Positions 27,562 to 39,768 are shown, numbered from the stretch's first letter. The stretch is DNA of 64,000 nucleotides from Phaeovulum molybdatiresistens (GCF_023544865.1 NZ_JAMJFX010000001.1:310001-374000), one strand, 5' to 3'. A program made the numbers and translations. Notes: generated from the sequence alone by a model not told the origin.

Positions 27562-28212
27562 CTAGCGCCGGAACCGATCCCGCAGCCGCGCCCAGGCGCC
27601 CTTGGCGCGCGCGCCTGCGGCATCGGCGCGGTCCTCAACCCCGTCCCAGGCCTCGCCCACATCTTCCAGCATCGGGTCGATCGACCGTTCGCGGAATTGC
27701 CGCCACATCGCCCGCAGATACAAAAGCGCCGCACCGATCAGCGTCAGGATCAAGATATTCACCCAAGGGATGATCCGCGCATCCGGCCCGGACACCACCT
27801 TGACCCCCACCGCATTGGGGAAGATCGACAGCCATTCAACGCGCCAGCCGTAATGCGTGACCGACACCCACTTGGGCGCCTCGCCCGTGGATTCCAGCGC
27901 CTTCGCCTCGGTCTGCAGGTTGGAACTGTCGAACTTGAAATAGGGCGGCCAGCCCCAGCCGGTATCCTCATTGCGGTAGACCATCGGCTTGCCATCGGGC
28001 AGAACCGTCTGAATGAAAGACACGTCGCGGTTGGTCGCGGTCGCCGATCCCACGTCGGGTGAGCCGTAGAAGATCGAATTCACGCCCAGGTCCACCCGCC
28101 GGTTCTCGGTGCCCACGATCCGCACGATGTCATGCTGCGGCAGCGTGTAGTGGAAAAACCCGAAAATCGTCAGCGCGATCAGCGCCAGCAGGGTCCATTT
28201 TGCATATTTCAT
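27562..28212 (-). CDS. DUF1523 family membrane-anchored protein
   Basis: The 216-residue protein resembles DUF1523, a family of unknown function found mainly in Rhodobacterales. It has an N-terminal membrane helix (about residues 6-24), a large extracytoplasmic middle with WGWPPYFKFDSSNLQ, a second helix (about 150-165) and a charged cytoplasmic tail. ATG 28212 follows GAGGCGG; a start at 28227 is possible. It forms a two-gene unit with the small membrane protein gene immediately upstream. Confidence 0.78.
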   Translation of the reverse strand: MKYAKWTLLALIALTIFGFFHYTLPQHDIVRIVGTENRRVDLGVNSIFYGSPDVGSATATNRDVSFIQTVLPDGKPMVYRNEDTGWGWPPYFKFDSSNLQTEAKALESTGEAPKWVSVTHYGWRVEWLSIFPNAVGVKVVSGPDARIIPWVNILILTLIGAALLYLRAMWRQFRERSIDPMLEDVGEAWDGVEDRADAAGARAKGAWARLRDRFRR

Positions 28213-28219
28213 TGCCGCC

Positions 28220-28498
28220 TCATGCATAATTGACCAGATAGACCACCAGCGCGACCACCGCGATCGGAACGATGAACACCAGCCAGATCAGTTTCTTGCG
28301 CAGGCTTCGTTCATAGGCCCGCATCCCTTGCTCGATATAGGCATCGCGCTCAAAGGTTGCAGCCCCCGGATCGGTGCCCGCATCCCAGCGCTTTTCCAGT
28401 CGTTCGCGCGTCGTCGAACGGGAATAGGCCGATACCATCACATAAATCAGGATCAGAACCAGACATCCGAAAAACGCCAGCTGGATAAGTGCGATCAT
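28220..28498 (-). CDS. small two-helix membrane protein of unknown function
   Basis: The 92-residue protein has an N-terminal helix (ALIQLAFFGCLVLILIYVMV) and a C-terminal helix (LIWLVFIVPIAVVALVVYLV) with a charged loop between. I do not recognise a family. Its stop lies 8 bases before the start of the DUF1523 gene, so the two are probably co-translated and may work together at the membrane. Confidence 0.75.
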   Translation of the reverse strand: MIALIQLAFFGCLVLILIYVMVSAYSRSTTRERLEKRWDAGTDPGAATFERDAYIEQGMRAYERSLRKKLIWLVFIVPIAVVALVVYLVNYA

Positions 28499-28593
28499 CG
28501 TTTCTCTCCGCTATTGCCCCGACCTTAGCGCCTTTGTGCGCCCCGGGCCACGCCGGACTTGCCCGGCGCCGATCGCCCCGCTAGCTTTCCGCC

Positions 28594-29886
28594 ATGGAAA
28601 ACCGGATCGCCCAGGAAATCGCCGCCCGCCGCACCGATCTGATCGCGCTTGCGCAGGATCTGATCCGCATCCCGACGCTGAACCCGCCGGGGCGGAACTA
28701 TCGCGAAATCTGCGATTATCTGGCCGCGCGGCTGGAACCGCAGGGCTTTGCGATCCAGATGGTGCGCGCCATCGGCGCCCCCGGGGATAGCGACAAATAT
28801 CCCCGCTGGAACATCGTCGCGCGGCGCGACGGCGCGGCGTCGGGGGAATGCGTGCATTTCAACTCGCACCACGATGTGGTCGAGGTCGGCCACGGCTGGA
28901 CCCGCGATCCGTTCGGCGGTGAACTGGATGACGGCAAGATCTATGGCCGCGGCGCCTGCGACATGAAGGGGGGCCTGGCCGCCAGCATCATCGCCGCCGA
29001 GGCCTTCATCGCCGCCTGCCCCGATTTCACCGGCGCGATCGAGATTTCGGCCACCGCGGACGAAGAAACCGGCGGCTATGGCGGGGTGGCCTATCTGGCC
29101 GAACGCGGTTTCTTCGCGCCCGACCGGGTGCAACACGTCATCATCCCCGAACCCTTGCACAAGGACCAGATCTGCCTTGGCCATCGCGGCGTCTGGTGGG
29201 CGGAAATCGAAACGCAGGGCCGCATCGCGCATGGGTCGATGCCGTTTCTGGGCGACAGCGCGATCCGCCACATGGGCGCGGTTCTGGCGGAAATCGAGGA
29301 CACACTTTACCCCCTGCTGGCGGGCAAGCACACGGCGATGCCCGTCATCCCCGAAGGCGCGCGGCAATCGACGCTGAACATCAATTCAATCCACGGCGGC
29401 GAACCGGAACCCGAACCCGGTTTCACCGGCCTGCCCGCGCCCTGCGTGGCCGACCGCTGCCGCATCATCATCGACCGCCGCTTCCTGATCGAGGAAGACC
29501 TGGCCGAGGTAAAACGCGAGGTCACCGCCCTGCTGGACCGCGTCAAGGCCCAGCGCCCCAGCTTCAGCTATGAAATCCGCGACCTGTTCGAGGTCCAGCC
29601 GACGATGACCGACCAGAACGCCCCCATCGTGCGGTCCACCGCCGCCGCGATCGAGGCAGTGCTGGGCCGTCAGGCGCGCTATGTCGTCTCACCCGGAACC
29701 TATGACCAGAAGCACATCGACCGGATCGGGCGACTGAAGAACTGCATCGCCTACGGGCCGGGCGTTCTGGCGCTGGCGCATCAGCCCGACGAATGGGTCG
29801 GCGTCGACGACATGGCCGACAGCGCCCGCGTCATGGCGCTGGTGCTGGCGGAATTGCTGGCGCCGCCGGAACGGGCGCCGCGCTGA
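28594..29886 (+). CDS. M20 family deacylase (ArgE/DapE-like)
   Basis: The 430-residue zinc-dependent hydrolase has the M20 signatures: SHHDVV (metal-binding His), GRGACDMKGG with the bridging Asp, and ATADEETGGYGG with the catalytic/ligand Glu pair. The family includes acetylornithine deacetylase, succinyl-diaminopimelate desuccinylase and related amidohydrolases; the substrate cannot be told from motifs. It stands alone, convergent with panC. Confidence 0.88.
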   Translation: MENRIAQEIAARRTDLIALAQDLIRIPTLNPPGRNYREICDYLAARLEPQGFAIQMVRAIGAPGDSDKYPRWNIVARRDGAASGECVHFNSHHDVVEVGHGWTRDPFGGELDDGKIYGRGACDMKGGLAASIIAAEAFIAACPDFTGAIEISATADEETGGYGGVAYLAERGFFAPDRVQHVIIPEPLHKDQICLGHRGVWWAEIETQGRIAHGSMPFLGDSAIRHMGAVLAEIEDTLYPLLAGKHTAMPVIPEGARQSTLNINSIHGGEPEPEPGFTGLPAPCVADRCRIIIDRRFLIEEDLAEVKREVTALLDRVKAQRPSFSYEIRDLFEVQPTMTDQNAPIVRSTAAAIEAVLGRQARYVVSPGTYDQKHIDRIGRLKNCIAYGPGVLALAHQPDEWVGVDDMADSARVMALVLAELLAPPERAPR

Positions 29887-29892
29887 CCGCAA

Positions 29893-30732
29893 TCAGACCG
29901 CGATATTGTCGATCAGCCGGACATCTCCCAGCCAGACCGCCGCCAAAAGCCGGGCCGGTTCGGACAGCGACGTCAGTGGGCGCAGCCCCTCAACCGACCG
30001 CAATTCCAGATATTCCTCCTGACCGAACCCTGCCCCCGCCAGCGCGACGCGTGCCGCCTCCAGCGCCTGTTCGATCTGCGTGCCCGCGCGGATCGCTTCG
30101 GCCGCGGCCTGCATCTGCGCGTGCAGCTGCGGGGCCAGCGCGCGTTCGGCCGCCGACAGGCGCACATTGCGCGACGACATCGCCAGACCATCCGCCTCGC
30201 GGATCGTCGGGCAACCGATGATGCGCACCGGAATGTTCAGATCGGCCACCAGCCGGCGGACCACCTGCAACTGCTGCCAGTCCTTTTCGCCAAAGAAGGC
30301 GCGCCCCGCCTGGGTCATGCCGAACAGCTTGGACACCACTGTCGCCACGCCGTCGAAATGCCCTGGGCGGAAGGCGCCCTCCAAGGGTTCCGACACGCCC
30401 GTCACGGATACCGTGGTGGCAAAACCATCAGGATACACCTCATCCACGCCTGGCGCGAACAGAACATCCACCCCTTCCGCCTGCAGCAGGGCCAGGTCAT
30501 GCGCCTCATCCCGGGGGTATTTCTTCAGATCCTCGGGGTTGTTGAACTGCATCGGATTGACAAAGATCGTCACGATCACCCGATCCGATTGCGCGCGCGC
30601 CGCGCGGGCCAGGCTAAGATGCCCGTCGTGCAGCGCGCCCATCGTGGGCACCACGCCCACCAACATGCCGGACCGTTTCCATCCGGCGACCTTTTCCTGC
30701 AGCTCGGCGCTGGTGCGGATCACCTGGGTCAT
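29893..30732 (-). CDS. panC: pantothenate synthetase
   Basis: The 279-residue ATP-dependent ligase joins pantoate and beta-alanine. The HIGH-like [10 protein letters not shown] motif is at residues 29-38, and GEKDWQQLQ and SSRN (ATP site) follow. Its ATG overlaps the panB stop by 4 bases (30729-30732), which gives a panBC operon for coenzyme A synthesis. Confidence 0.95.
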   Translation of the reverse strand: MTQVIRTSAELQEKVAGWKRSGMLVGVVPTMGALHDGHLSLARAARAQSDRVIVTIFVNPMQFNNPEDLKKYPRDEAHDLALLQAEGVDVLFAPGVDEVYPDGFATTVSVTGVSEPLEGAFRPGHFDGVATVVSKLFGMTQAGRAFFGEKDWQQLQVVRRLVADLNIPVRIIGCPTIREADGLAMSSRNVRLSAAERALAPQLHAQMQAAAEAIRAGTQIEQALEAARVALAGAGFGQEEYLELRSVEGLRPLTSLSEPARLLAAVWLGDVRLIDNIAV

Positions 30733-31553
30733 TTCATGCCCTCATCGGCAAAGACATGTTCGGGGCCGGGAAAGCGGCGCGCGCGGACCTCATCGGCATA
30801 GGCGGCCACGGCGGCCTCGGCTGCGGCACCCAGTTCGCCAAAACGTTTCACGAATTTCGGTTTGAAATCGGTGAACAGGCCCAGCATGTCATCGACCACC
30901 AGAACCTGCCCGTCACAGCCCGCCCCCGCGCCGATGCCGATGGTCGGGATCGGCAATTCCGCCGTCACCGCATCGGCCAGCCGCGCGGGCACCTTTTCCA
31001 GCACCACCGCAAAGGCGCCCGCGTCGGCCACGGCGCGGGCATCGGCGCGCAGGCGTTCGGCATCGGCGCCCCGGCCCTGCACCTTGTAGCCGCCCAGCGT
31101 GTTCACCGATTGCGGCGTCAAGCCGACATGGCCCATCACCGGAATGCCGCGCGCCACCAGAAAGGCGATGGTGTCGGCCATGTGCCGCCCACCTTCCAGC
31201 TTGACCGCGCCCGCCCCGGTTTCCGCCATGATCCGCGCGGCATTGCGAAAGGCCTGCTCGGGGCCTTCCTCATAGCTGCCAAAGGGCATGTCCACGACGA
31301 TCAGCGCCCGCGATGCGCCACGCGCCACCGCGCGGGCGTGCAGGATCATCATCTCCATCGTCACGCCAAGGGTCGAGGGCAGGCCATGCAGCACCATCCC
31401 CACCGAATCCCCTACCAGGATCAGATCGCAATGCGCATCCACCAGCCGGGCCACCGGCGTGGTATAGGCCGTCAGGCAGACAATCGGCGCGCCGCCCTTC
31501 TGCGCGGCAATATCGGCGGGCATCCGTGCGCGGGCCTGTCCGGTGACACTCAT
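30729..31553 (-). CDS. panB: ketopantoate hydroxymethyltransferase
   Basis: The 274-residue enzyme transfers a hydroxymethyl group from methylene-tetrahydrofolate to ketoisovalerate. The [11 protein letters not shown] metal/substrate motif and HVGLTPQSV segment are characteristic. It is the first gene of panBC. The 227-base gap upstream contains an A/T-rich imperfect palindrome around 31606-31624 and is otherwise featureless. Confidence 0.95.
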   Translation of the reverse strand: MSVTGQARARMPADIAAQKGGAPIVCLTAYTTPVARLVDAHCDLILVGDSVGMVLHGLPSTLGVTMEMMILHARAVARGASRALIVVDMPFGSYEEGPEQAFRNAARIMAETGAGAVKLEGGRHMADTIAFLVARGIPVMGHVGLTPQSVNTLGGYKVQGRGADAERLRADARAVADAGAFAVVLEKVPARLADAVTAELPIPTIGIGAGAGCDGQVLVVDDMLGLFTDFKPKFVKRFGELGAAAEAAVAAYADEVRARRFPGPEHVFADEGMK

Positions 31554-31780
31554 GGCGACCTCCCTCGGGTTTCCTCGGCACGGGTCTTAAAACGTTAATG
31601 CGCGGGAAGAAAGAATATTTCTTCTGCAACGCAGAACGCGCAATCTTTTCCCGATTGGTCAAAGCGGGCGCGCCAAATTGCTTGATCGGCGCCCGTGATC
31701 GGGTCAATCATGCGCCAAAAGCAGGGGCACGCAGGCCCCTGCGGGCCGCGATTATGGCCCTGCAATCAAGGGGAAGCCTG

Positions 31781-33253
31781 ATGATCCATCGCCTGACCAT
31801 CTCTGCCGCCATTGTCGCGCTATGCACGGGAACCGCCCTTGCCGCGCCGGATGCCATCACGCTGGGCATGGTGCTGGAACCGCCAAACCTTGACCCGACC
31901 GCCGGCGCCGCCGCCGCGATCGACGAAGTGGTCTATGCCAATGTCTTCGAAGGGCTTACACGATTCGGCCCCGATGGCGCGATCAAACCGGGCCTGGCCG
32001 AACGCTGGGATGTGTCCGACGACGGCACCGTTTATACCTTCCACCTGCGCCAAGGCGTGCGCTTTCACGATGGCAGCGGCTTTGACGCCGAGGACGTCCG
32101 GTTCACCCTGGACCGTGCCCGCGCCGAAGACAGCGCCAATGCGCAAAAGGCGCTGTTTGCCGGCATCGCCTCGGTCGAGGTGGTGGACCCGGCCACGGTG
32201 CGCGTGACGCTGTCGGCGCCGGACGGGGCGTTCCCCTTCAAGATGGCCTGGGGCGATGCGGTGATCGTGGCCCCCGAAACCGCCGCCGACCTGGCGACCC
32301 GGCCGGTCGGTACCGGCCCCTTCAGCTTTGGCCAATGGGTGCAGGGCGACCGTGTCACGCTGCAGGCCTTTGCTGACTATTGGGGCGAAAAACCGGCGCT
32401 GCAAAACGCCACCTTCCGCTTCATCCCCGACCCGACCGCGGCCTTTGCGGCGATGATGGCGGGCGATGTGGATGCCTTCCCGAACTTTCCCGCCCCCGAA
32501 ACCCTGCCCCAGCTTGAGGCCGACCCCCGCTTCAAGGTCATCGTCGGCTCGACCGAGGGCGAGACGATCCTGGCGATGAACAACCGCAAGGCCCCGCTGG
32601 ATGATGTCCGCGTGCGCCAGGCCATTTCCCATGCGATCAACCGCCAAGAGGTGATCGACGGCGCGATGTTCGGCTATGGCACCCCGATCGGCACCCATTT
32701 CGCGCCGCACAACCCCGATTATCAGGATCTGACCGGCCTGTCCGCGCATGATCCCGACAAGGCCCGCGCCCTGCTGGCCGAGGCGGGCGTGGCCGATCTG
32801 ACCCTGCGCCTGGCGCTGCCGCCGCCGACCTATGCCCGCCGCGGCGGCGAGATCATCGCGGCCCAGCTGGCGGCCGTGGGGATCAAGACCCAGATCACCA
32901 ATCTGGAATGGGCGCAATGGCTGGAACAGGTGTTCAAGGGCAAGGATTTCGACCTGACCATCATCAGCCATACCGAACCCGCCGACATCGATATCTACGC
33001 GCGTGAAGATTACTATTTCGGCTATGCCCGGCCGGAATTCGTGACCCTGATGGGCGAACTGGGCCGCACCGCCGACCCGGCCGAACGCAGCGGCCTGCTG
33101 AAATCCGCGCAGGAAATGATCGCGCAGGATTACGTCAATGGCTATCTGTTCCAGCTGGCCAAGACCGGGGTTGCCGATGCCCGCATCGAAGGGCTTTGGG
33201 AAAACGCCCCCACCCAGGCCAATGACCTGACGCAGGTGCGCTGGACCGACTGA
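31781..33253 (+). CDS. ABC transporter substrate-binding protein (SBP family 5, peptide type)
   Basis: The 490-residue protein has a Sec signal peptide (MIHRLTISAAIVALCTGTALAA, about 22 residues, cut after AxA) and the family 5 fold of peptide/nickel/opine binders (LEPPNLDPTAG near the mature N-terminus; ERWDVSDDGTVYTFHLR). ATG 31781 follows AAGGGGAAG. It is separated from the likely permease genes by a cupin gene and an oppositely oriented L,D-transpeptidase gene. The ligand may be a peptide or an amine-containing compound, judged from the catabolic neighbours. Confidence 0.9.
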   Translation: MIHRLTISAAIVALCTGTALAAPDAITLGMVLEPPNLDPTAGAAAAIDEVVYANVFEGLTRFGPDGAIKPGLAERWDVSDDGTVYTFHLRQGVRFHDGSGFDAEDVRFTLDRARAEDSANAQKALFAGIASVEVVDPATVRVTLSAPDGAFPFKMAWGDAVIVAPETAADLATRPVGTGPFSFGQWVQGDRVTLQAFADYWGEKPALQNATFRFIPDPTAAFAAMMAGDVDAFPNFPAPETLPQLEADPRFKVIVGSTEGETILAMNNRKAPLDDVRVRQAISHAINRQEVIDGAMFGYGTPIGTHFAPHNPDYQDLTGLSAHDPDKARALLAEAGVADLTLRLALPPPTYARRGGEIIAAQLAAVGIKTQITNLEWAQWLEQVFKGKDFDLTIISHTEPADIDIYAREDYYFGYARPEFVTLMGELGRTADPAERSGLLKSAQEMIAQDYVNGYLFQLAKTGVADARIEGLWENAPTQANDLTQVRWTD

Positions 33254-33321
33254 CCGGGCGCGGGCGGCCCGGACCGGCGCCGCCCGCCCTGTTTTCCCAA
33301 AGCCAGGCCAAGGCACCCATT

Positions 33322-33675
33322 GTGAAAGACCCGATGAACCTGTTTCCCCTGACGCCCGCCGCCGCCGAACCCGAGGTTACCCGCCCCGATCCCGCCCGGG
33401 TGCTGGCGGGCGATCCGGTCCACACCACCTGGAATGCCGAAGACCGCGACGGGCTTTATTGCGGCATCTGGCAATCCACCCCCGGCACCTGGCGCATTGC
33501 CTATGACGAATGGGAATATTGCCGCATCCTGGCCGGGCGCTCGGTGATCACCGGCGATGACGGCACCCGGCTGCAGGTCGGGCCCGGCGACAGCTTTGTG
33601 ATCCGCCCCGGGTTTACCGGAACTTGGCAGGTGCAGGAAACCACGCGCAAGGACTATGTGATCGTGCTGCGCTGA
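33322..33675 (+). CDS. cupin-domain protein
   Basis: The 117-residue protein is a single cupin barrel, similar to the Cupin_3 (DUF861) group: WEYCRILAGRSVIT and GPGDSFVIRPGFTGTWQV. Such proteins often bind small acids or amines or act as simple isomerases. GTG 33322 or ATG 33334 is the start. It lies 68 bases after the binding-protein gene and is probably co-transcribed with it. Confidence 0.82.
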   Translation: MKDPMNLFPLTPAAAEPEVTRPDPARVLAGDPVHTTWNAEDRDGLYCGIWQSTPGTWRIAYDEWEYCRILAGRSVITGDDGTRLQVGPGDSFVIRPGFTGTWQVQETTRKDYVIVLR

Positions 33676-33693
33676 CCCCCGGGGCAGGCACCC

Positions 33694-34536
33694 CTAGCCC
33701 GAGGTGCCGCGCAGTTCCGCATCGCGGATGGCACGCGCCCGCGCCTCGGCCTCGGCAACGTCGGCAGGGACCACCGTGCCCGCCGCCAGCGCCGCGCGAT
33801 CCGCCTCGATCGCGGCAACATCGCTGGCCGGCACCAGATAGCCCGAGGACAGTTCTACCATCGGCCCTTCCAGCGCCAGGCTTTCGGCGCGCGTGCGCAC
33901 CTTGATCCGCGTGCCAAGGTCCATTTCGTCATACAGGTCGATGATGTCCTGATTGAACAGCCGGATGCACCCCGCCGAGGTCGCCTTGCCGATCGAACTT
34001 GGGTCCATCGTGCCGTGAATGCGATACATCGTGTCGCGCCCGTTGCGATACAGATAAAGCGCCCGCGCGCCCAGCGGATTATCAAGCCCCCCCGGCAGCC
34101 CAGCCGCCAGCGGGCCGTAAAGTTCGGGGTCCTGCCGGATCATGTTCTTGGTCGGCGCCCAATAGGGATATTCTTCCTTGCGCTGCACCACCGCCGACCC
34201 GGTGAACCCGCGCCCTTCCTGGCCCACGGCGATACCAAAGCGCATCGCCAGCCCGGGTTCGGTGACGTGATACAAAAGCCGCGCATGGGGATCGACGACG
34301 ATCGTGCCGGGCGCCTCGGGGCCCTGATATTTGACCCAGCGGCGCTTGTTCCGCTCGGTCAGATAGGCGGGGCTGACCGCGGGGATCACCCGTTCGCCAT
34401 CCTGACGCGCCTGATATTCGACGGGCACCGCGGCGCCACGGCTGCTTTGCGTGGGCGCCCCGCCGCAGGCGGCAAGCGCCACCAGAAGAAGCATGCCCAG
34501 GCCCGGGCGGATGGAACGGATGAAAATGGCTTTCAC
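33694..34536 (-). CDS. L,D-transpeptidase lipoprotein (YkuD domain)
   Basis: The 280-residue protein starts at GTG 34536 and has a lipoprotein signal with lipobox ALAAC (C24). The YkuD catalytic motif HGTMDPSSIGKATSAGCIRL gives the active-site His, Ser/Gly and Cys; the enzyme makes 3-3 peptidoglycan cross-links or attaches proteins to the wall. A low-complexity alanine/glutamate-rich tail follows the domain. It is convergent with the cupin gene and divergent from the permease genes, thus splitting the transporter locus. The long open frame beyond 34536 is not coding. Confidence 0.9.
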   Translation of the reverse strand: MKAIFIRSIRPGLGMLLLVALAACGGAPTQSSRGAAVPVEYQARQDGERVIPAVSPAYLTERNKRRWVKYQGPEAPGTIVVDPHARLLYHVTEPGLAMRFGIAVGQEGRGFTGSAVVQRKEEYPYWAPTKNMIRQDPELYGPLAAGLPGGLDNPLGARALYLYRNGRDTMYRIHGTMDPSSIGKATSAGCIRLFNQDIIDLYDEMDLGTRIKVRTRAESLALEGPMVELSSGYLVPASDVAAIEADRAALAAGTVVPADVAEAEARARAIRDAELRGTSG

Positions 34537-34728
34537 GACAGTCGGTCCCTGCAAAAAACGATTCCCGCGCGCATCGGGTCCCGCTATCAGCGCCCGCCAC
34601 GCATGGCCCGTCAACCCCGCCGGGGCGCAAAGGTTCCCCCGGCGCGCGAAAAAACCTTGCCGCCCGGCCAGTTGCACATCTTGACCACGCGCGCGCGCCG
34701 GGCCAGCCTTCGCCCGAAGGGGGACCCG

Positions 34729-35673
34729 ATGACGCGCTATCTGATCAACCGCGCCCTGTCGCTTGCGACAAGCCTGATCGTGGCCAGCCTTGTCATCTTT
34801 GCCATGATTGAGGTGATCCCGGGCGATCCGGCGTCCTACATGCTGGGCCTGAACGCAAGCCCCGATACGGTGGCGGCCCTGCGTGACACGCTGGGCCTGA
34901 ACCAGTCGCTGCCCGCGCGCTACCTGTCCTGGCTGGGCGGGATGCTGCGCGGCGATTTCGGGATTTCCTATACCTACAAGGTGCCGGTGGCGGATCTGGT
35001 CGCCGACCGGCTGGCCGTGTCCCTGCCGCTTGCCGCGCTGGCGCTGGCGCTGTCGACGGCGCTTGCGCTGCCGACGGGGCTTGTGGCGGCGGCACGGCGC
35101 GGGCGGGCGACGGATGCGGCGGTAATCGGGGCCACACAGCTGGGCATCGCGGTTCCGAACTTCTGGTTCGCGATGCTTCTGGTGCTGGTCTTCGCGGTGC
35201 AATGGCGGCTGTTCCCGGCAGGCGGCTTTCCGGGCTGGGCCGATCCGCTGGCCGGCTTGCGCGCGCTGACGCTGCCCGCGGTGGCGCTGGCCCTGCCCCA
35301 GGCGGCGATCCTGGCGCGCGTTCTGCGATCGGCGCTGATCGAGACGATGGGCCAGGATTACATCCGCACCGCCCGCGCCAAGGGGCTCAGCCAGGGTCGC
35401 GCGCTGACCCGGCATGCCTTCCGCAACGCCCTGATCCCGGTGCTGACCATCCTGGGCATGCAGTTTTCCTTCCTGCTGGCGGGGGCGATCATCATTGAAA
35501 ATGTGTTCTACCTGCCCGGCCTTGGGCGGCTGATCTTTCAGGCGATCACCCAGCGCGACCTGATCGTGGTGGAATCGGTGGTGATGATCCTTGTGCTGGC
35601 GGTGATCCTTGTGACCTTCCTGACCGATCTGGCCTATGCCGCGATCGACCCAAGACTAAGGCACCGCGCATGA
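34729..35673 (+). CDS. ABC transporter permease, DppB type
   Basis: The 314-residue inner-membrane protein has six predicted helices and the EAA-like signature (DYIRTARAKGLSQGRALTRHAFRNALIP) of binding-protein-dependent permeases. ATG 34729 follows GAAGGGGG. Its stop overlaps the next permease gene by ATGA. First gene of the permease-permease-ATPase-aldehyde dehydrogenase unit; its promoter must lie in the 192-base gap shared with the divergent L,D-transpeptidase gene. Confidence 0.92.
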   Translation: MTRYLINRALSLATSLIVASLVIFAMIEVIPGDPASYMLGLNASPDTVAALRDTLGLNQSLPARYLSWLGGMLRGDFGISYTYKVPVADLVADRLAVSLPLAALALALSTALALPTGLVAAARRGRATDAAVIGATQLGIAVPNFWFAMLLVLVFAVQWRLFPAGGFPGWADPLAGLRALTLPAVALALPQAAILARVLRSALIETMGQDYIRTARAKGLSQGRALTRHAFRNALIPVLTILGMQFSFLLAGAIIIENVFYLPGLGRLIFQAITQRDLIVVESVVMILVLAVILVTFLTDLAYAAIDPRLRHRA

Positions 35674-36481
35674 AGCCCGCCCTGATCCTTGGCGCCGCGC
35701 TGTGCCTTGCGGCCTTGACCGCGGCCCTGCTGTCGCTGGTCTGGACCCCGCATGACGTGACCCAGATGGCCATCGCGCAACGCCTGCAGCCGCCGTCGCT
35801 GGCGCATTGGGCGGGCACCGATCATTTCGGGCGCGACATCGCCTCGATGCTGATGGCGGGGGCGCGGACCTCGCTGGCGGTGGCGCTGGTGGCGGTGGGC
35901 ATCGGGATGGGCCTTGGCGTACCGCTGGGCCTGACCGCCGCCGCCCGCCGCGGCGCCTGGGCGGATGAGCTGATCATGCGCGGCAACGACCTGATCTTTG
36001 CCTTCCCCAGCCTTGTGATCGCCATCCTGATCACCGCCGTCTTCGGCCCTTCGGCCACCAACGCAATCATCGCCATCGGCATCTTCAACATCCCTGTCTT
36101 CGCCCGCGTCGCGCGGGCCGGCGCGCTCAGCCTGTGGACGCTGGATTACATCCGCGCGGCACAGGTGGCGGGCAAGGGGCGGGCACGGATTTCGGCCGAA
36201 CATATCCTGCCCAATATCGCCAACCTGCTGATCGTGCAGGGCACGATCCAGTTCTCGCTGGGTATCTTGGCCGAGGCGGGGCTAAGCTATGTGGGCCTGG
36301 GTGCGCAGCCACCGATCCCCAGCTGGGGCCGAATGCTGGCCGAGGCGCAGACGATGGTGACCTTGGCCCCCCATGTGGCACTGGCGCCGGGCCTTGCGAT
36401 CGTGGCCACGGTGCTGGGGCTGAACCTGCTGGGCGATGGCCTGCGCGATGCGCTTGACCCGCGGCTGCGGGGGCGGCTTGC

Positions 36482-36485
<4 letters not shown>
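35670..36485 (+). CDS. ABC transporter permease, DppC type
   Basis: The 271-residue partner permease carries the N-terminal GTDHFGRDIASMLMAGARTSL motif typical of DppC/OppC and the EAA loop (DYIRAAQVAGKGRARISAEHILPN). It overlaps both neighbours by 4 bases. With the DppB-type subunit it would form the transmembrane channel for the substrate delivered by the binding protein. Confidence 0.92.
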
Positions 36486-38151
<1,666 letters not shown>

Positions 38152-38155
<4 letters not shown>

Positions 38156-39612
38156 CCCAAGACCTTCTGCGCCAAACGCTCTGGTTCGATCCCGCCGAGC
38201 TGCTGATCGGCGGGCATTGGCGCCCCTGCGATCGGCATCTGCCGGTCGAGAACCCCTCGACCGGGCAGATCATCGGCCAGATCGCCCGCGCCGATGCCGC
38301 CACTGTCGATGAGGCCGTCACCGCGGCACGAACCGCGCTTGCAGGTGACTGGGGCCGCCTTGGCGCGGCCGAGCGTGGCCGCATCCTGGCCCGCATTGGC
38401 CGGATCGTCAGCGACCGGGCCGAGGCGCTGGCGGTGCTGGAATCGCTTGATGTCGGCAAGCCGCTGGCACAGGCGCGGGCCGATGCGCTGGCGCTGGCGC
38501 GCTACATGGAATTCTATGCCGGTGCCGCCGACAAGGTGATGGGCCACACGATCCCCTATCAGCACGGCTATACCGCCTATACGCTGCACGAACCGCATGG
38601 TGTCACGGCCCATATCGTGCCCTGGAACTATCCGATGCAGATCATCGGTCGTTCCGTGGGCGCGGCGCTGGCCATGGGCAATGCGGCGGTGCTGAAACCC
38701 GCCGAAGAGGCAAGCCTGACCGCGCTGGCCTTTGCCCGCATCGCCGTTGAGGCCGGGCTGCCCGCCGGCGCGCTGAACGTGATCCCGGGCTTGGGCGAAG
38801 AAGCCGGCGCCGCGCTGGCCGCCCATCCCGGTGTCAACCACATCAGCTTTACCGGATCGGTCGGGGTGGGCATCCGGATCCAGTCCGCCGCCGCCCGCAA
38901 TGTGGTTCCGGTCACGCTGGAACTGGGCGGCAAGTCGCCGCAACTGGTCTTTGCCGATGCCGATCTTGATCGTGCCCTGCCCTTCCTGGTGAACGCGGGT
39001 GTGCAGAATGCCGGCCAGACCTGTTCGGCCAGCGCGCGCATCCTGGTGGAACGCAGCCGCCATGCCGAGGTGGTCGAGCGTATGGCCGCGCGCTATTCCC
39101 GGCTGCGCGTCGGCCCCGCACTGGCCGATCTTGACCTGGGGCCGCTGATCTCGGCACGCCAGAAGGCGCTCGTGGAGGGGTACATGGCCTTGGCCGGTGA
39201 CCTGAGCGTTGCCGCGACCGGCACGATCGAGGCCGATGCCCCGCCCGGCGGCCATTACGTCGCCCCCCGCCTGCTGGCCGACGTGCGCCCCGATCACCGC
39301 CTGGCGCAAGAGGAAATCTTTGGCCCCGCCCAGGTGATCATCCCCTTCGACGACGAAGACGAGGCGGTGGCCATCGCCAATGGCACCGATTATGGCCTGG
39401 TCGCTGCCGTCTGGTCGGAAAATGGCGCCCGCCAGTTGCGGCTGGCGCGCGCGCTGCGGGCGGGGCAGGTCTATCTGAACAACTACGGCGCGGGCGGCGG
39501 GGTCGAGCTGCCCTTTGGCGGCACCGGAAAATCCGGCCATGGCCGCGAAAAGGGCTTTGAGGCGCTTTACGGGTTTTCAACGCTCAAGACCATCGCCGCC
39601 TGGCACGGCTGA
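38152..39612 (+). CDS. aldehyde dehydrogenase family protein
   Basis: The 486-residue NAD(P)-dependent dehydrogenase has all catalytic residues: N159 (PWNY), K182 (VLKPAE), E257 (LELGGKSP) and nucleophile C291 (GQTCSAS). The sequence type resembles betaine/aminoaldehyde dehydrogenases, but specificity cannot be fixed. Its ATGA overlap with the ATPase gene places it in the transporter operon, so the imported compound is probably converted to an aldehyde on the way to central metabolism. Confidence 0.9.
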
Positions 39613-39613
39613 C

Positions 39614-39699
39614 CCTTTCGGCTTTGTCCAAATATTCCGGGGGGAGGCCTTGGCGCGCCCCGAATGGGCGCGGCAAGGCCCCGGGGGGCAGCGCCCCCC
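39614..39699 (-). repeat. dispersed intergenic repeat, locus 7
   Basis: Reverse module B (39614-39644, CTTTGTCCAAATATTCCGG) begins 2 bases after the aldehyde dehydrogenase stop; hairpin GGGGGGC-AGC-GCCCCCC follows at 39683-39699. Confidence 0.7.
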
Positions 39700-39768
39700 G
39701 CCCCCGGCACCGCTTGCCTCGCGGCGAAATTCTGACACTCTGGCCGGAAACAGCGAAGGACATTGCAG

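Noticed and set aside
31606..31624. A/T-rich imperfect palindrome AAGAAAGAATATTTCTTCT between panB and the binding-protein gene
   Set aside because: Looks like a possible regulatory site, but the dyad is imperfect and neither promoter could be placed relative to it.
34537..35415. N-terminal extension of the L,D-transpeptidase frame
   Set aside because: The lipoprotein signal begins at GTG 34536; the extension overlaps the permease gene antisense and is Arg/Gln-rich.
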